Of a stretch of 64,000 bases of DNA, positions 52,301-64,000 are shown in pieces. A program made the translations under genes and the position numbers. Source of the stretch: Euglena gracilis (Eukaryota > Euglenida > Euglenophyceae > Euglenales); the NCBI GenBank assembly GCA_039621445.1, contig CP154954.1:7079425-7143424 (forward strand), in the 5' to 3' direction. The first letter of the stretch is position 1. Each line of letters starts with the position of its first letter. Below the pieces are notes generated by a model. It saw only the letters and a list, made by a program, of their open reading frames with translations, did no database searches and had not been told where the DNA came from.

Positions 52301-53734
52301 TGCTTTGAGCATAGTTGGAAGGAAGAGTGAGCACCCGCAAGAGTTGCTTGCAAAGGTAGTTAAATGCCAGTCTACTCACCCGGCGGAATATTTTTTTGGG
52401 TTGCAAGTTTTTTTTTTTTGATTGAAAGCCAAAGGAACCCTTTCAAAAAAAGGGGTTGCTAACCAAAGAATTTTCATCTTATCACTTTTTCTGCACATAG
52501 TCTAATGAGAGTTTGTGTGTGAATGCATGTGGTGAGTGGCAGCTATGTTGGTGTGTGTGGGTGGGTGGGTGGGTGTATGTGTGTCCCCCCCCCCCGGGTG
52601 CTTGGGCTCTCCCACTTCTTAATATGCAAACTTGGCCCCAGGGCAGAACGGGAATCGGCCAAACAGCCAGGGTGGTAGGTGGGTGGGTGGGTCGACCCCC
52701 CCCCATCCCCTGCATGGTGGGTGTGGGGGTCGACTACCCCCTACCTCTTCCCGTATTTCCGGGATCACCAATTTTTGACCCATTTTGGAACCCATATGAG
52801 AGGTCCCCCGAAAACCCCCTCAAAACCCCATTTTTTCACACCTTCCAAAAATTCAGCATTTTCACAAAAAGTTGATTTTGAGAGGATTTTGAAGCAAAAA
52901 AAAAGCCATTGAAAATCCAAAAAAATTCCAAGAGAAAAAATGTTAGTAAAGTTTTCATTGTGACAAAAATTTGGTCTACGTTTTTTGATCTTCGTTTTTT
53001 TCACCCCTTTCCTAAAAACTACCAACTTTTTAACCCTGAGTTTTTTTTTTGTGAAAAAATGTGCTTTTCCATCAAAATATCATGTATTTTGGGTTCATTT
53101 TTCAGAAAAAAATCACAAAAAATTTCGGCCCAAATCCCGGTTTTCCCAGAATCGGTGAAATTGCTGTGGTGGGTGTGGGGGCGTCGACCCCCCCCACCTC
53201 CCGGGTGGGCGGGGGGTCGACCCCCCCCCTCACCAGGCCTTCCCGTTCTGCCCTGCTTGACCCCCTAAAGTTGGCCTTTTCTGTAAACCTGCAATCTTGG
53301 CCTTTAGTAAAATTTCTTTTCACGGATCTTGCAGATGTCCCCGGTCGTAATGGTTGGTTCTTTCCCAGCCGTCTCTTCGCGCTAGAAAGTTTTCCCAGGC
53401 AGGCTGAAATGCCATCTGGACCCATTTTCCTTCCTGTTGAAGACTGTTGTTACCAAGGCGGTTCCTGTTGGGGTGGGGGTTACATAGAGTCTGGACAGAA
53501 ATTCACGGGAACCAAAAATGTTGAAAAAATACTGGACCCCCTCCCTCCAATGAACATTCACCGGGAGCGGGGGGGGGGTTCCCTCAGCCGGTGAAATTCA
53601 CTGTTTGAGGGTTTAAGTTAATTTTTTGATTTTTCATTTGTTCTTTTTCCTCCAAAAATGATTATTTTTGGTTCCGTTTGGTCTAAAATCCGATCAAAGT
53701 TTTCGAAAATTTGAGATCAGGCAATTGCTTAAGC

Positions 53735-54065
53735 ACTGACCGACCCCCCCCCCCCCCGGGGGGTGGGTGACTGGTTTTTTCAGAGTGACTGACTGGTTTT
53801 TGGCCCGGACCCCCTCCCCCCCTGGGGGGGGGGTCGGCCAGGAGTGGGCAAAAGTGGCTTGAGTGACCCCGGCACCGAAGGCGCCGGAAATTTTTTTTGG
53901 GCCTAAAATGGCCTAAAGTGACTGGAAAGTGGCCGTTTTTCTGAGTGGCCGACCCCCCCCCCCCCGGGGGTAGTGACTGGCTGGTTTTTTGAAAATGAGT
54001 GACTGACTGGTTTTTAAAAAAAAGTGGAGTGACCCCCCCTCCCCCCCCCCCCCGGGGGTCGGTAA
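53735..54065. repeat. GACTGGTTTTT C/G-tract element
   Basis: Outer GACCGACCCCC ... GGGGGTCGGTAAGC. Repeated GTGACTGGTTTTT and a GGCACCGAAGGCGCCGG stem-loop. Confidence 0.7.
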
Positions 54066-55022
54066 GCAATTGTATGGTTGAGATGACATTTTTGGCCATT
54101 TTCGGCCAGAGTGGGTGCTCTTGTGGTGAGCTTCCCCGGTGAAATTCACCATTGGTTTATGGGAGGGAGGGAAGGTGTCCAGGACCCCCCAGTGAAGTTT
54201 CAAGCGGTGAGCCTCACTACAGGGGGGAGGTCCAAAATGACCAATATTGCCTGATCTCCAAGGCCGATGGTGGCCGGGAGTCCAAGATTCGACAGACAAA
54301 CTTCTTCCCAACCCGAAAAAACCTTCCAGTTGCCTTTTTTCGGTGGACGATTTTTCCAAAAATAAATTTGGGTGGTTGTTTATGGGGGGCAGGCCTTTAT
54401 TTAAGGGTTTGCAGCACCCCTCCCCCCGGCAGGGTTGGACTGCATCTAGGCCAAATTTGGGTAGTGGGAATTCTAGACCCCCGGGGGGGGGGTCTGCTGC
54501 CAGGGCTAGTTGGTGGAATTATTATTCTTTTTCCAGTGACTGGCACGAAGCGAAAAAAATTTTGGACCCCCAAAAATGGCCAAAAACGTCCATTTTTGGG
54601 CTTTTTTTGATTTTTTGGAACAAAATCAGCCTAAGAACACACTAAAAAACCTCATTTTCACCTTAGCGCGCAGCAGTGAAGGAAAACTTTTTTCCATTGG
54701 GGACCCTGAACACCCCTCCGATGTTGGTGTCGTTGGCCCCTTCACGTTCTTAACATATGCAAGCTTGGCCCCCTAAGGTTGGCCACCCGGTGTTCCTTTC
54801 AATCATGGCCTGGGCCAAGCGCCCGGGGAGGGGTAAATATGTGTGGGGGTGTGGGGGTGTGGTGGTGTGGTGTCTTGTGTGTATATAGGGCCTGGTGTAT
54901 GAACAGGAAGCCACTGAATTCCAGGTCAGACCTGGGGGACTGCATAAAGTGGAACGGTGCCGGCCGCCCAGTCAGGGTCGAAATCCCTTGGGTTTCTCCT
55001 TGCACACCGTGCCACACGCTCA

Positions 55023-55286
55023 TACCCCCCCCCTAGTCGTATGACCACCCCTCATTTATGACCACCCCCCCGGTCACAGGTTGCAGGTCATGGGGGTGTT
55101 ATGACCACCCCCCCCCCCCGGTCACAGGTTGCAGGTTGCGAAAAATTTTACACCACCTTACCTATGACCGCCACCTCATTTACGACCACCCCCCGGTCAC
55201 AGGTTGCAGGTCATGGGGGTGTTATGACCACCCCCCCCCGGTCACAGGTTGCAGGAACCCGGTCATACGACTAGGGGGGTGGGGTA
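55023..55286. repeat. MITE-like element, CTAGTCGTATGACC inverted ends
   Basis: Starts TACCCCCCCCC-CTAGTCGTATGACC-like and ends GGTCATACGACTAG-GGGGG..GGTA; the 14-bp inner arms are perfect inverted repeats. The interior has four copies of CCCCCGGTCACAGGTTGCAG. Confidence 0.85.
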
Positions 55287-55450
55287 GTTTGAATGGTTGC
55301 CAAATCCCCCGATAATGTCTGGTGCTGATGACATTTTGGTGCGTCCCTGGCAGGGGCACATTTCCAGTGCCCCTGCGCCGCGTGCTCCATTTCCCACCCC
55401 GACGCCGGGGAACAGTGATTTCCCCCAACCCTTTGCAGGGGTTGTTAAGA

Positions 55451-55565
55451 ATGCAGTTTGCCACACCAGCTCCGGAGGTTGGGCAGGCGGAGTACTTCAC
55501 GCCGACGCCCGAGGTGTACATGTACCCGGAAGAGCCACAACCTGAGGTGGGGAAGTGGCCCGAAG
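55451..55565 (+). CDS. b561-B exon 1
   Basis: [20 protein letters not shown] then EVYMYPEEPQPEVGKWPE. 115 nt, donor GAAG|GTGTGC, acceptor CTTTGCAG 12 nt before the ATG. Confidence 0.75.
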
Positions 55566-58500
55566 GTGTGCTCCACTCCTGTCCTTCTGTGTTTCACTCT
55601 AGTTCATATCCGTGTCTCAGTCTGTTGACTTTTTTATTTTTATTTCAAATTCAAATTAATTATAGGTTATAATGCAGTGACACGATGGTGCAGGAGTGTT
55701 CCTGTTTTGAAAGGAATGAAAATAGTTTTCAGAATTGTAGAATACCTTGTTCCACACGCCTTTGCATTTGGAGAGCTAATTCTCTTCCTCTTGAATTTTT
55801 GCAGAAACCCTTTTATGACTCCACAGAGGGCCAGTCAGAAGTATCTCCAACCTCCCGCCCATGGCATTGGTGGCGGTGGGTGCTGTGGACCAGACCAACG
55901 TTCGGGGCCAGTGACCAAAGATGCCGCAGGCAAATTATTGCATATTATATTTAAATTGATGCATATATGTTCATTTGTGTTGGGAATTAATACATTCGTG
56001 CTTATTTGTATTATTTATTTGAAAACAAATTCCATGTTTCAGCTTATGTATATTTGATGATTTTTTTTAACATACGCTAAGACTCAATGTAATTACCTCC
56101 TTCCCCGTCTCCAAGGGCCACCTTGTCCTGACCCATGGTTTTCAAATTCTTTAAAAGAGTATGCTTTTGTGTCCTTTTGTGAGATATTGTTTTATAATTT
56201 TCGCCATTGGCATCAGAATGTTTTAACGAGGTATTGCTGATTTCTTCCCCCACTTTTTGTTCCAATTGTCTATTGTCCAGCACCTCCCCCCCTTCCCTAG
56301 TTATGATGAAATTTTCTGGACTTTTTAAAGGTTGGAACCCTGGGGGACAAGGCATGGTCGGTGGGTCCGTCAGACAGCCCCTCCCCCCCTGGGGGGTTCC
56401 CTCCAAGTTCCTCCAAGTTGTGGGTCCCCCGCAAGGTTCCGGCCTTTTTTTTGGCCTTTTTTTCGGTGCAAGGGCGCCAAAATTTTCGACCCCCCAAAAA
56501 TGGTCCCCCCAGCCTTAAAAAACCTATCTGATATGGCCACATTTCCAGTGTATCCCAACAATGGGCGGGGGGTTGCTTTATCCAGCCCTGGGGTAGTTTT
56601 TGGTCTGGACGCCCAACCAACGCTGGCCTGAGGCGGGCGCTGCCCCGCCTGCTGCTTGTGCCCTTCCTCGCCCTGTTCTTCATGTGGGTGTTCAACGCCG
56701 AGGGGGGCGTCGGGCTCGACGCCTCCAGCCTCTTCGGCCTGCATGCCGTGCTGATGGTCGTCTTTGTGCTGCCCAGGCCCCCTACCGATGGCTCATGTTG
56801 CAACGCGAATGTGCGGCGAATGGGTCTCAAGTGCGACTGCGTTTTTTGGAAAATCGTATTGGACAGCATGGTGAAGGGAAGTGGCGCGTCACAGAACATC
56901 GAAAATTGTATCAACGGTCAAATACTTTCCAAGTTTTATGTGGTTTTTTTTGGGTTACGTTAATCAGTTTCTAGCTGAGCCTCACAGACGAAGGATTCGA
57001 GAAGCCAAACCGGTCGATTATTATGGAAAAATATGGGGGAATTTCAGTAATTTTACCATTTTTGTCTATGGCAATTTTTTGTATGTCCTGCATTTTAGAG
57101 TTCACACATAATTCTCTGAAGAGGTTGCCACCGACTTAAGGATCTTTGCAAGCACATTTTCATTGTCGTATCGCTCCCCAACTTCTCTTTGTTCCCCAAA
57201 ATCTTTTTGGATGTTTGGTGGATGACTGGCTGGGGCCTTGTTCCGATCTGCATGCAGGAGGCCCTCCTCGTTTATTCCGTTCCGCTTTTCGGGCCTCTGC
57301 CGGTTCCCCGAGCTGCCTCCAAGTATGCCGCCCCCAACTCGACGTGGCTGTGATGTGGCAACGATGAATGGGAGGCTGGCCAGTATTGAGGTCGGGGTTG
57401 ACACAGGCACTCAGAACGTCTTCCGCATTCAAGCTGCAGAAAGGTCGGTTGGAGTGGGACCAAGCTTCTGCGGTTCACTTCGCTGCGGTTAAATGCCCTT
57501 TTTTGATTTTTGGGTTTTTTATTTGGATCTGTCTTAAAATTCATTACAAGTCCCATTCTCAGCTCGACACGGAGGAACTTTTTTTTCGAGTCTGGGGACC
57601 CCCCAAGGGGGTCTAGCCAGTGGCTTCGTTGCAGTGATTCGTAAAATGGCTGGTCAGCGGCCCCTGGGGACCTGAAGCAGGAGGCTGAGCGGGACAGGCG
57701 TTTCTTCTACTGTGGAAATCTACCAAATCTCCAACAGCATTTCCCTCAGCCTCTTTTCATTTCCTTTTTCGTCAGAAAAACCCCCCGACTTGGGGCAGAG
57801 AGGGGGAATCATCAGTTTCTCTGCAAAAAGTAAAACACGGAATTTTGGCAAATTGATTGGAATGGCAAACGTAAGGCAATAGCATCCTAAAATATTAAAA
57901 TGAAGTGTCAACAATTCACACGACTTGGAAATAATGTGAATGCCTGTTTTGATGTTATTATAATTTATTTTTTTGTTTAGATTTGTTTAGATTTAGATTT
58001 ATTTTGAATGCCCCAAATATTATTTACCCCTGGCCATAATTTCGCATTCCTAAGTGTGTACCCCCGGGAAAATTATTTTTAGGGGGAGTTGAGGAAAATG
58101 TTTCAAATCGTTTCAACGAGGAAAATATTTCAACAAAGAAAATGTTGGAGAATGAAAGGATTTGGCTGCATGCATCATGGATGGCTGGATGGCTGACTGG
58201 ATGGATCGATGGTTGGGAGAAAGAGTGTAAGGTTGGCAGGCGGTCAGGCTAGCAGGAACAAATATAAACAGGAAGGCTGGGCAGTGGGCTTTTGGCCTAT
58301 GGCCTTCATTTTTCTCTGGTTCCCTACGGTGCTCCTGTGCAGGGCCGTCCACGCCTTCTTCCACCTGGCCGGCCTGGGGTGCGCCATCGGGGGGCTGGTG
58401 GCCATCGTGTCCTACAAGTGCCAGAACGGCGACAACGTCTACCCGAACTACCCGGTGTACACCCCCCACTCCTGGGTGGCCATTGCCTTCCTCGCGTTGT

Positions 58501-61500
58501 GGACCATGGATTCATTCAACACCCGTGCGACCCCACCCCCCAGGGGGCAGGGCACACAGGATATCCTCCCCAAAACCCCTGAAAACCCCACTTTTTTCAC
58601 ACCTTCCAAAGTTTCAACAGTTTCTCAAAATTTTGATTCTGAGAGGTTTTTGATTAAAAAAAAAACGCCATTGAAAATCCAAAGATTTACAAGAGAAAAA
58701 ATGTCAGTAAAATTTGATTGTGCCATATTTTGGTTTCAATTTTTTGACCTGCATTTTTTTCACCACCTCCTAAGAACTACCAAGGTTTAAACCGGAAATT
58801 TTTTTGTGAAAAAATGTTTTCCATGAAAGAAATTTTATTTTGGGTTCATTTTTCAAAAAAATTTTCAAAAAATTTTCCTGTTTTCCTGGAATTGTGAAAA
58901 TGCTGTGGTGGGTGGGTGGGTGGGTGGGGTCGACCCCCCCCACCAGGCCTTTCTGTTCTGCCATGTCCAGGGGGTGGTTGGGTTTTCGACAGTGGTTGTG
59001 TGAGTGGGTGGGACAATTGGGGGGGGGGACCTTTTCCTCGGACCCCAAACCACCCACCAAAACCTATCCTCCCACGACCCCTCCCGAAGGTGAGGGTCAA
59101 CAACCCACCCACCCTTTCAATCTAGTCAGAATCGGCCGAAAGCACTTAAAATTTTCAGGCATGGTGCTTGGCTGGTCCAAAATCTGTCACGAAGTGAATC
59201 TGTGTTGTAGATCCTCCAGCTGCTGGGAGCAATCCACTGCCACGCATGGTGGTGTCAAACGAGGGAGGTTCTGTTCAGTCGAATGCGCGTTTCCTTCAAG
59301 ATGTTTGCATTTTTTTTAATTCACAGTTGTATTTTTAATGCTTTTGAGCTTCAACATTTGTCACCAAGGTTTCATGCATTTCCACCAGTGAGATCAATAG
59401 TTCTGCAGTAACTTTAGGTGGCATGCAAAACCACTTTTTGTGTAGTTTTTGCATCCGGTCCAGAGAGAAACTGCATGACTTGATTCACAAACCTACCTAT
59501 CCGAAGTGAGTTCACTCTGTTCTGGCCAAAAACCCATTATCAGGAAGTTCATCACCGCTGATCATGGTGCTGTTAGTGAAATTGCTGTGTAGCTTCCCAT
59601 AGCAGCTGCAGTGGCTTGTCGTTGAGGTGCTGTTGTTTTTGTTCTCGTCAAGGATGAGCAGGTCAAGCAACGATGCAGGGCCACCACCCATCTCGTGACG
59701 ATTCGTTTGTTTGTTTGTCTGCGCACGTGCACCTATGCCGCCGAACTCTGAATTACATAAGCAATGAAATTGTTTGGTTTAATTGTTTTCTGTTTGATGT
59801 ATTGTGAGTAAGGCACAAATTATTGAAGCCTCTTAATTGTTTGTGTCAGTTTAATCTGTCAGTTTGGGGAAAAGAGGTCCCCGGGGGGGGTTCAAATGGG
59901 AATCTGTGTCGGTGGGGTCTTCTGTCTATCTTTCGTGTGACCTTCTGACCCGCCCCAGATCCCAGGTTTCGCTGGGTTTTGTGACACGATGTCGGATTCC
60001 AGCTCAGCCAGCTGGCCGGAGGTTTTAGGGAATGCTACCAAAATGCTGACAAGTGAGATACATGTAAAATAGACCTCATCTCTCGAACAATTTTCCAATT
60101 CAGATGGATCTGCTCACCCCAGCCAGATCCATCCAACCCCCCCGGCTGAAGTGCCAAAATTTTTTACAGGTGGCAGTCTGCCAGATTGGATCCCCGATCC
60201 GACCACCACACTTTTTTCCAGCCAACTCCTGTCACCCAGCTGCCGGAATTCCGCTGGGGTATTCCGCGATCTCCATTTCCTGTGTGGGAAAGCGTTCAGC
60301 AGAGAAATCACCCGGAATTTTTCAAATTTTGATCGGGATCGGCGGTGCGGGCGACGTTCCACCGCTTCTTCGGGAACGTGACCTACGGGGTCGGCCTCGC
60401 CACGTGTGCCTTAGGCTTCCAGGACATGCAGTCCAGCGACCTCTCGTGGCTGGCAACCAGAGATTGCTTTAGTGATATTTGAGCCCCACGGACGCTTGTT
60501 CTAATAATTGGTTTTCTAAGAAAGTGCTCAATGTCCCAACCCCCTGCCGGATCCCCTGCGCTCTTGAATGGAAGTCTCTGCGTCCGATGCCCAACATGAC
60601 GGACGCAATGGCGTCTATGGCGGGCATGGACATGGACATGCCCGACATGCCCACGGGCTACCAGTACAACTCCATCCTGGCCTGCTACTCCAGCGCCTGC
60701 AGACCACGGTGGCTGGAATCATATATCATATGTGTGCACCCATTCTAAGGGAATGTGTGCCCACGAAATTATCGTTTCACCAACATTTTGGAGTACCCCG
60801 ACGTTTTTTGCAGCACCCGGAGACAGATTCCTGGGAGGGGCGTATGTGACATCAACGGGCGCCTTTATTAAAAAGGCCGAAAAAGGCCGAAGATGTAAGT
60901 TTGGGCTCTACAGGTGGGGGTCCCAAAAATGGCCAAAAATGGCCGAAAATGAAAGAAATTTGTTGCAATTTTGCAATTTTTTTTCGAGTCTTTATTTTGC
61001 TCAAAAGTTTCTTTGTGGTTGTCGTTCAAAATAGAAGGCCACAAGTTTCTTTCGTGGATTCCGGTTGGAGTTGATCTAATTTCCGTCAAAAGAAGCTCAT
61101 TCCCAAAACTTTTCCATATTGCAACAGAAAACTCTTTGACCTCTTTAATCCCTGAGCATTCGTTCCAAACGGATTTTTTTGGATGGGTTTGCTTGATTTG
61201 TTGCTCACACCTGCATGAATGATCAAATGCATTGATGGTATGAAAGGAGTATAAAATAATTAACCCCCCGCGCCCACTTTTCGGAAATTTTTTTACCGAA
61301 AATGGCTGAAAATGGCCGAAAATGGCCGAAAATGACAAAAATCTGGGTGTCAATTATAGGAGCTTGGCCATCAAAAAGAGAAGAACAAAGCTTTGGAATT
61401 TCTCTACATAACGCTTTCCCCCCGATTGTTAAACCCATCCAGAGGCCCACTGGGTGCAAGTATCTACCACACTCATGAAACTGACACATTTGCGAAGAAA

Positions 61501-63013
61501 AAGAAGTAGTTTGCTTCTCCCTGCCTGTGTATTTTAGGACTCTTTTGAGGCTCAACGTGAAATTTTGGCAAAAAAATGAAAAATGAAAAATGAACGTACC
61601 TGGCAACCGACACCGTTATCAAATTGCACCTTTTTTGGCTTTTGTTTTTGTTTTGGCCCCTAGTGGTACGACCACCCCCCGGTCGGGGGTTGCCGGAACC
61701 TGGTCGTTGGACAAGGGGGGGGGGGGGGCGGGTAATTTGGGGCAGGCGGGGAATTGCGTGAAAATCAAAATGCTGTTAGACAGGGCATTTTAAGGGCTTC
61801 AATTTAATATGGTTCTTTGACATTTCCTCTGATTCCCCGCCATTTTTGAGAAATTTCAGAAAGATTAATTTTTTGACCTAAAAAAACCGGCCGAAATTTT
61901 CGGCGACCGAAAAGTGGAGGACGTAGGACGGGGGTCCCCCCCCCCTCGTTTTGGAAGGGGGGCCCCCCCACTCCCACCCTCAGAGATTCCCATACAACCC
62001 TGCCCCTCACCCCCCCTTCAAAACCCTGCTTGCAAGTCATGAGGGGCAGAGCAAATTCCGCCTCTCCGCATCACATCCACGTCCCAGCCATTGTGCGCTT
62101 GTCTGTTGCTGGTGTTCATCGGGATCGCCACGTTCTTTGTCCAGCTTTTCAAGTGAGTCGTGCGAGTTAATGATTTGTTTGCCTCCCATTCTGTGCTTAA
62201 GTGATCCGCCTCCCCCCTCTCTTGCTGGAGGCTGATGCCTGCCTCGCCTGCCACCCCTATTGTCTTTTTCCTGCCGAAAGTTTGGGCTGACCAACACACT
62301 GCCTTGCTGACACCCATAGTTTTATTATGTGTGGATCGAACGGATGGTGTTGGAAGGAAGATCAGAAGGTTATTTTGATGGGCCACCGATCAGGCCAAAA
62401 GGCCAGATTCCTAAGATCGTTCTTATGTTTCCCGCTATTTTCAGGGATGGTGGTTCCACCAGAAGCCCAACCACATTTTTTTACCTGGTTTTGCTCATTG
62501 TTTCCAAGCTCTCTCATTCCTCATTCTGGGAGGATCTGAGAATTCAACGAACGTTCGATTGGTTTATGCAGTGTACAGCATTCTTGCAATAGAGTTTTCA
62601 ATCGTTTCAGCTCCATCACAAACTGGGGGACCGCATAATCTCAAGTAATCCTCGATAGTCTGCTTTTGGGGGGTGGATACTAAAAGGAAAAGGCCCAGGA
62701 AAGCGTCTGAGACAGTTGTTTTCTCATTTTTTGGATAATATTTAATGTTTTTTTTTGTGGAATTAGAAATTAAGGATTTCCGCTGGCCAAAATTGCGGGA
62801 GGCGATCACGTAATCAGCGGACCCCCCCCAGTGGGTTGAGGGGGGTCCAGCTGGTCCATTTTTTCCAGTGTCTAGCAAAATGGCTGGTCACTGGAACCCC
62901 CCCGGCGTCCTTAAGCAACAGCCTGCCAGTTTCTGGTGTAAGTCAGGGTCCTTGAAAACCACATTGTCTGCATTTTCCCATTCAGTACTCCTGGACAGCA
63001 AAGCCACCAATAG
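55451..63013 (+). CDS. cytochrome b561 family protein, copy B (gene span)
   Basis: Same exon order and lengths as copy A: 55451-55565, 55805-55924, 56636-56770, 57245-57343, 58343-58524, 60341-60474, 60586-60696, 62111-62152, 62986-63013. All heme histidines and the Met-rich loop are retained. One difference matters: exon 2 has one T fewer than copy A, so joining exon 1 to exon 2 runs into TGA; an ATG created at the same spot could restart the frame. Copy B may be a young pseudogene, make an N-terminally shortened protein, or contain a base error. Introns are shorter than in A because several repeats are absent. Confidence 0.8.
55805..55924 (+). pseudogene. b561-B exon 2, frameshifted relative to copy A
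   Basis: Encodes [20 protein letters not shown] then GCCGPDQRSGPVTKDA only if read in the frame that begins at ATG 55814; from exon 1 the frame meets TGA. Copy A has five T where B has four. Confidence 0.6.
56636..56770 (+). CDS. b561-B exon 3: TM1 and TM2 start
   Basis: [20 protein letters not shown], then [20 protein letters not shown]. One residue differs from copy A in TM1 (L to M). Confidence 0.9.
57245..57343 (+). CDS. b561-B exon 4: TM2 end
   Basis: [20 protein letters not shown] then PRAASKYAAPNST. Substitutions against copy A are mostly synonymous. Same phase and GT donor. Confidence 0.75.
58343..58524 (+). CDS. b561-B exon 5: TM3, loop, TM4 start
   Basis: [20 protein letters not shown], then [20 protein letters not shown] and [13 protein letters not shown]. 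Acceptor TGTGCAG; donor C|GTGCGA. Confidence 0.92.
58900..59110. repeat. GTGGGTGGGT element in b561-B intron
   Basis: GGTGGGTGGGTGGGTGGGGT, GTCGACCCCCC, GAGTGGGTGGGACAATTGGG. Same family as 15955-16235 and 52550-52735. Confidence 0.6.
60341..60474 (+). CDS. b561-B exon 6: TM5
   Basis: [20 protein letters not shown] then [18 protein letters not shown]. Protein identical to copy A. Followed by the shortest nonconventional intron seen (111 nt, CAGAGA/TCTCTG stem). Confidence 0.88.
60475..60585 (+). other. 111-nt nonconventional intron, b561-B
   Basis: Begins AAC-CAGAGA and ends TCTCTG-CGTCC. The copy A counterpart is 273 nt and has compensating end changes (CAGGGACT/AGTCTCTG). Confidence 0.85.
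60586..60696 (+). CDS. b561-B exon 7: Met-rich loop and TM6 start
   Basis: [20 protein letters not shown] then [18 protein letters not shown]. Differs from copy A by A to S near the end. Confidence 0.9.
61655..61735. repeat. short GGTCGTTGGACAA C/G-tract element
   Basis: CCTAGTGGTACGACCACCCCCC, then GGTCGTTGGACAAGGGGGG. A short member of the family at 34876-35326. Confidence 0.65.
62111..62152 (+). CDS. b561-B exon 8: TM6 end
   Basis: [13 protein letters not shown] plus 2 nt; start after CTG-TTGCT; donor AA|GTGAGT. Confidence 0.8.
62986..63013 (+). CDS. b561-B terminal exon
   Basis: Acceptor CCCATTCAG; (N)TPGQQSHQ and TAG at 63011-63013, identical to copy A. Confidence 0.5.
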
Positions 63014-64000
63014 CCCAAGCTTTGCACCACTCAACAGCCCAGTTGTGGGTCGGTGAGTCTTTTGTTCCGAATCTTCAGGTCTTTAGATTCTTGGACCATG
63101 GCACATGCTCAACCGTTCTGGGATTTGAAAAAAGCATCTTTTTTTGTTACCTTGAAAGAACTTCCTATTCCACAGCACATTCTTCGAGTTTTTTTTTAAA
63201 ACCATCCTTTTTGATAATTGTGCAGTGTCCCAGTTTTTTTAATTAATAACATTAATTTAGCACACTGAACGAGCTCAACTGAACGTTGTTGCACAATTTT
63301 TTAAAGGAAATTCTTCAAAAACAATTTCGCCAATGCTTTCTTCCAACGTGCACTGAGCAACGAGGTTTTGAGGTTGTGACTGGGAACGCTCTGTGAGGTC
63401 TTTTTTTTATTTTTATTTTTGGCACATCTTCTTTGGGGTGTTCTTATTATTATTATTTTGTGGGCAGAATTTATGTGTCTGATCATCTTTTTTGCATTTC
63501 GGCATTCCTGGATTGCCAAAGAAATTTCTTTTGATGATGTGATTTTGGAGGGCTGGAATCAAGCCTGCGAGGTAGTGCAAAAAATTATCGTCTCCAGCCG
63601 CTGTTTCCCATGTGCCTGGCAACGAACGCCTGCAGGCGCCTCGAGTCACCGTCCGGCACAGCTGGTTGTGTGCTAGCTGTGTCCTCCTACGGCGGGGTCA
63701 TTCAGATTGTACACCAACCAGACTTCCAGTGGGGGGGGGTACAAAAAATCCGTTTTATTTTCCGTAGAATGATAGAATGGTCCCTCGGCTTATGATTTAA
63801 TTCGCTCAAAGAAAGTAAAACTCGAACAAAAAACAAAACCCACTTGTGTTTTGGATAATGTTTTAAGGTGATCAGTCTCCACGCACATCTGACTGTCTGG
63901 GGTCAAAGTTGATGGGTTTTGTAAACTCTCGTTTTAATGAAAGTTATCCTCATTTGAACGCATCGAATGCCGATAGAGGTCATCCTGAAAAATGTGGCCC
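63014..64000. other. downstream part of unit B
   Basis: Collinear with 50355-51330. Contains the candidate small exon SYGGVIQIVHQPD at 63685-63723. A 4-nt insertion (CTAG) lies just before it relative to unit A. No further gene recognised. Confidence 0.5.

Larger units (their letters stand above)
52530..55295. other. 2.76-kb segment present only in unit B
   Basis: Unit A passes directly from TGTGTGAATG to CCCCCGATAA; B has this segment between. It carries GGGT elements, CCACC/GTCGACCCC tracts (52550-52735, 53160-53240), a GACTGGTTTTT element (53735-54065) and the GGTCATACGACTAG element (55023-55286). No gene recognised. Confidence 0.65.
52305..64000 (+). repeat. tandem duplication unit B (continues past the window)
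   Basis: Second copy of the unit at 41050. Relative to A it has 2.76 kb of extra sequence at 52530-55295 and lacks several repeats present in A. Confidence 0.9.

Noticed and set aside
55328-55450. In-frame upstream extension of b561-B starting at ATG 55328
   Set aside because: The same region in copy A is out of frame because of a C-tract difference, and no conserved residues result; the ATG after the acceptor is preferred.

Overview
The window is nuclear DNA from an intron-rich protist, most probably a euglenid. Many exon/intron borders lack GT-AG and instead follow the euglenid nonconventional intron pattern: CAG at intron positions +4 to +6, CTG (or TTG) at -8 to -6, and the two ends complementary over 5-11 bases. 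I found this by aligning paralogous exons inside the window, so the borders rest on frame, protein homology and base pairing together. Ordinary GT-AG introns occur in the same genes. Exons are short (16 to about 200 nt) and GC-rich. Introns are long and full of C-tract/G-tract hairpin repeats and microsatellites. Every recognisable exon is on the + strand. The species itself cannot be read from the sequence.

Layout. (1) 716-4215: the last four exons of a TRP vanilloid-like cation channel gene (TRPV copy 1: pore, S6/TRP box, C-terminus). The rest of the gene lies off the left edge. (2) 6608-8658: exons of an unrecognised alanine/arginine-rich, helical protein. At 14406-17033 there are further exon candidates, one resembling an MSP/ASH (HYDIN-like) beta-domain fragment. 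Whether these form one gene is not resolved. (3) 18985-22639: a 3.65-kb DNA-transposon-like element with 22-bp terminal inverted repeats, a 5-bp target duplication and about 13 internal GAAGCGG/CCGCTTC hairpins. (4) 23668-40386: a nearly complete TRPV-like gene (copy 2), about 23 exons, from ankyrin repeats through S1-S6 to a stop codon. (5) 41050-52300 and 52305 to beyond 64000: a tandem duplication of about 11 kb. Each unit carries a cytochrome b561 gene with all expected heme histidines and a methionine-rich loop.

How it fits together. TRPV copies 1 and 2 differ by complete gain or loss of four nonconventional introns, three present only in copy 2 and one only in copy 1. This gives a direct view of intron turnover. 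The two b561 copies are about 95% or more identical in exons and keep identical exon lengths, but copy B carries a 1-nt frameshift at the start of exon 2. Introns and spacers hold many families of short self-complementary elements, often bounded by TACCCCC...GGGGGTA, which look like MITEs. A perfect 105-bp palindrome at 13288-13499 is either a striking structure or an assembly artefact.

Limits. Exon borders come from reading the sequence by eye. A few exons are missing or only approximate: the TRPV-2 N-terminus, part of the S1-S2 linker, and the second half of b561 TM4. No tRNA, rRNA, CRISPR or bacterial-type feature was recognised.
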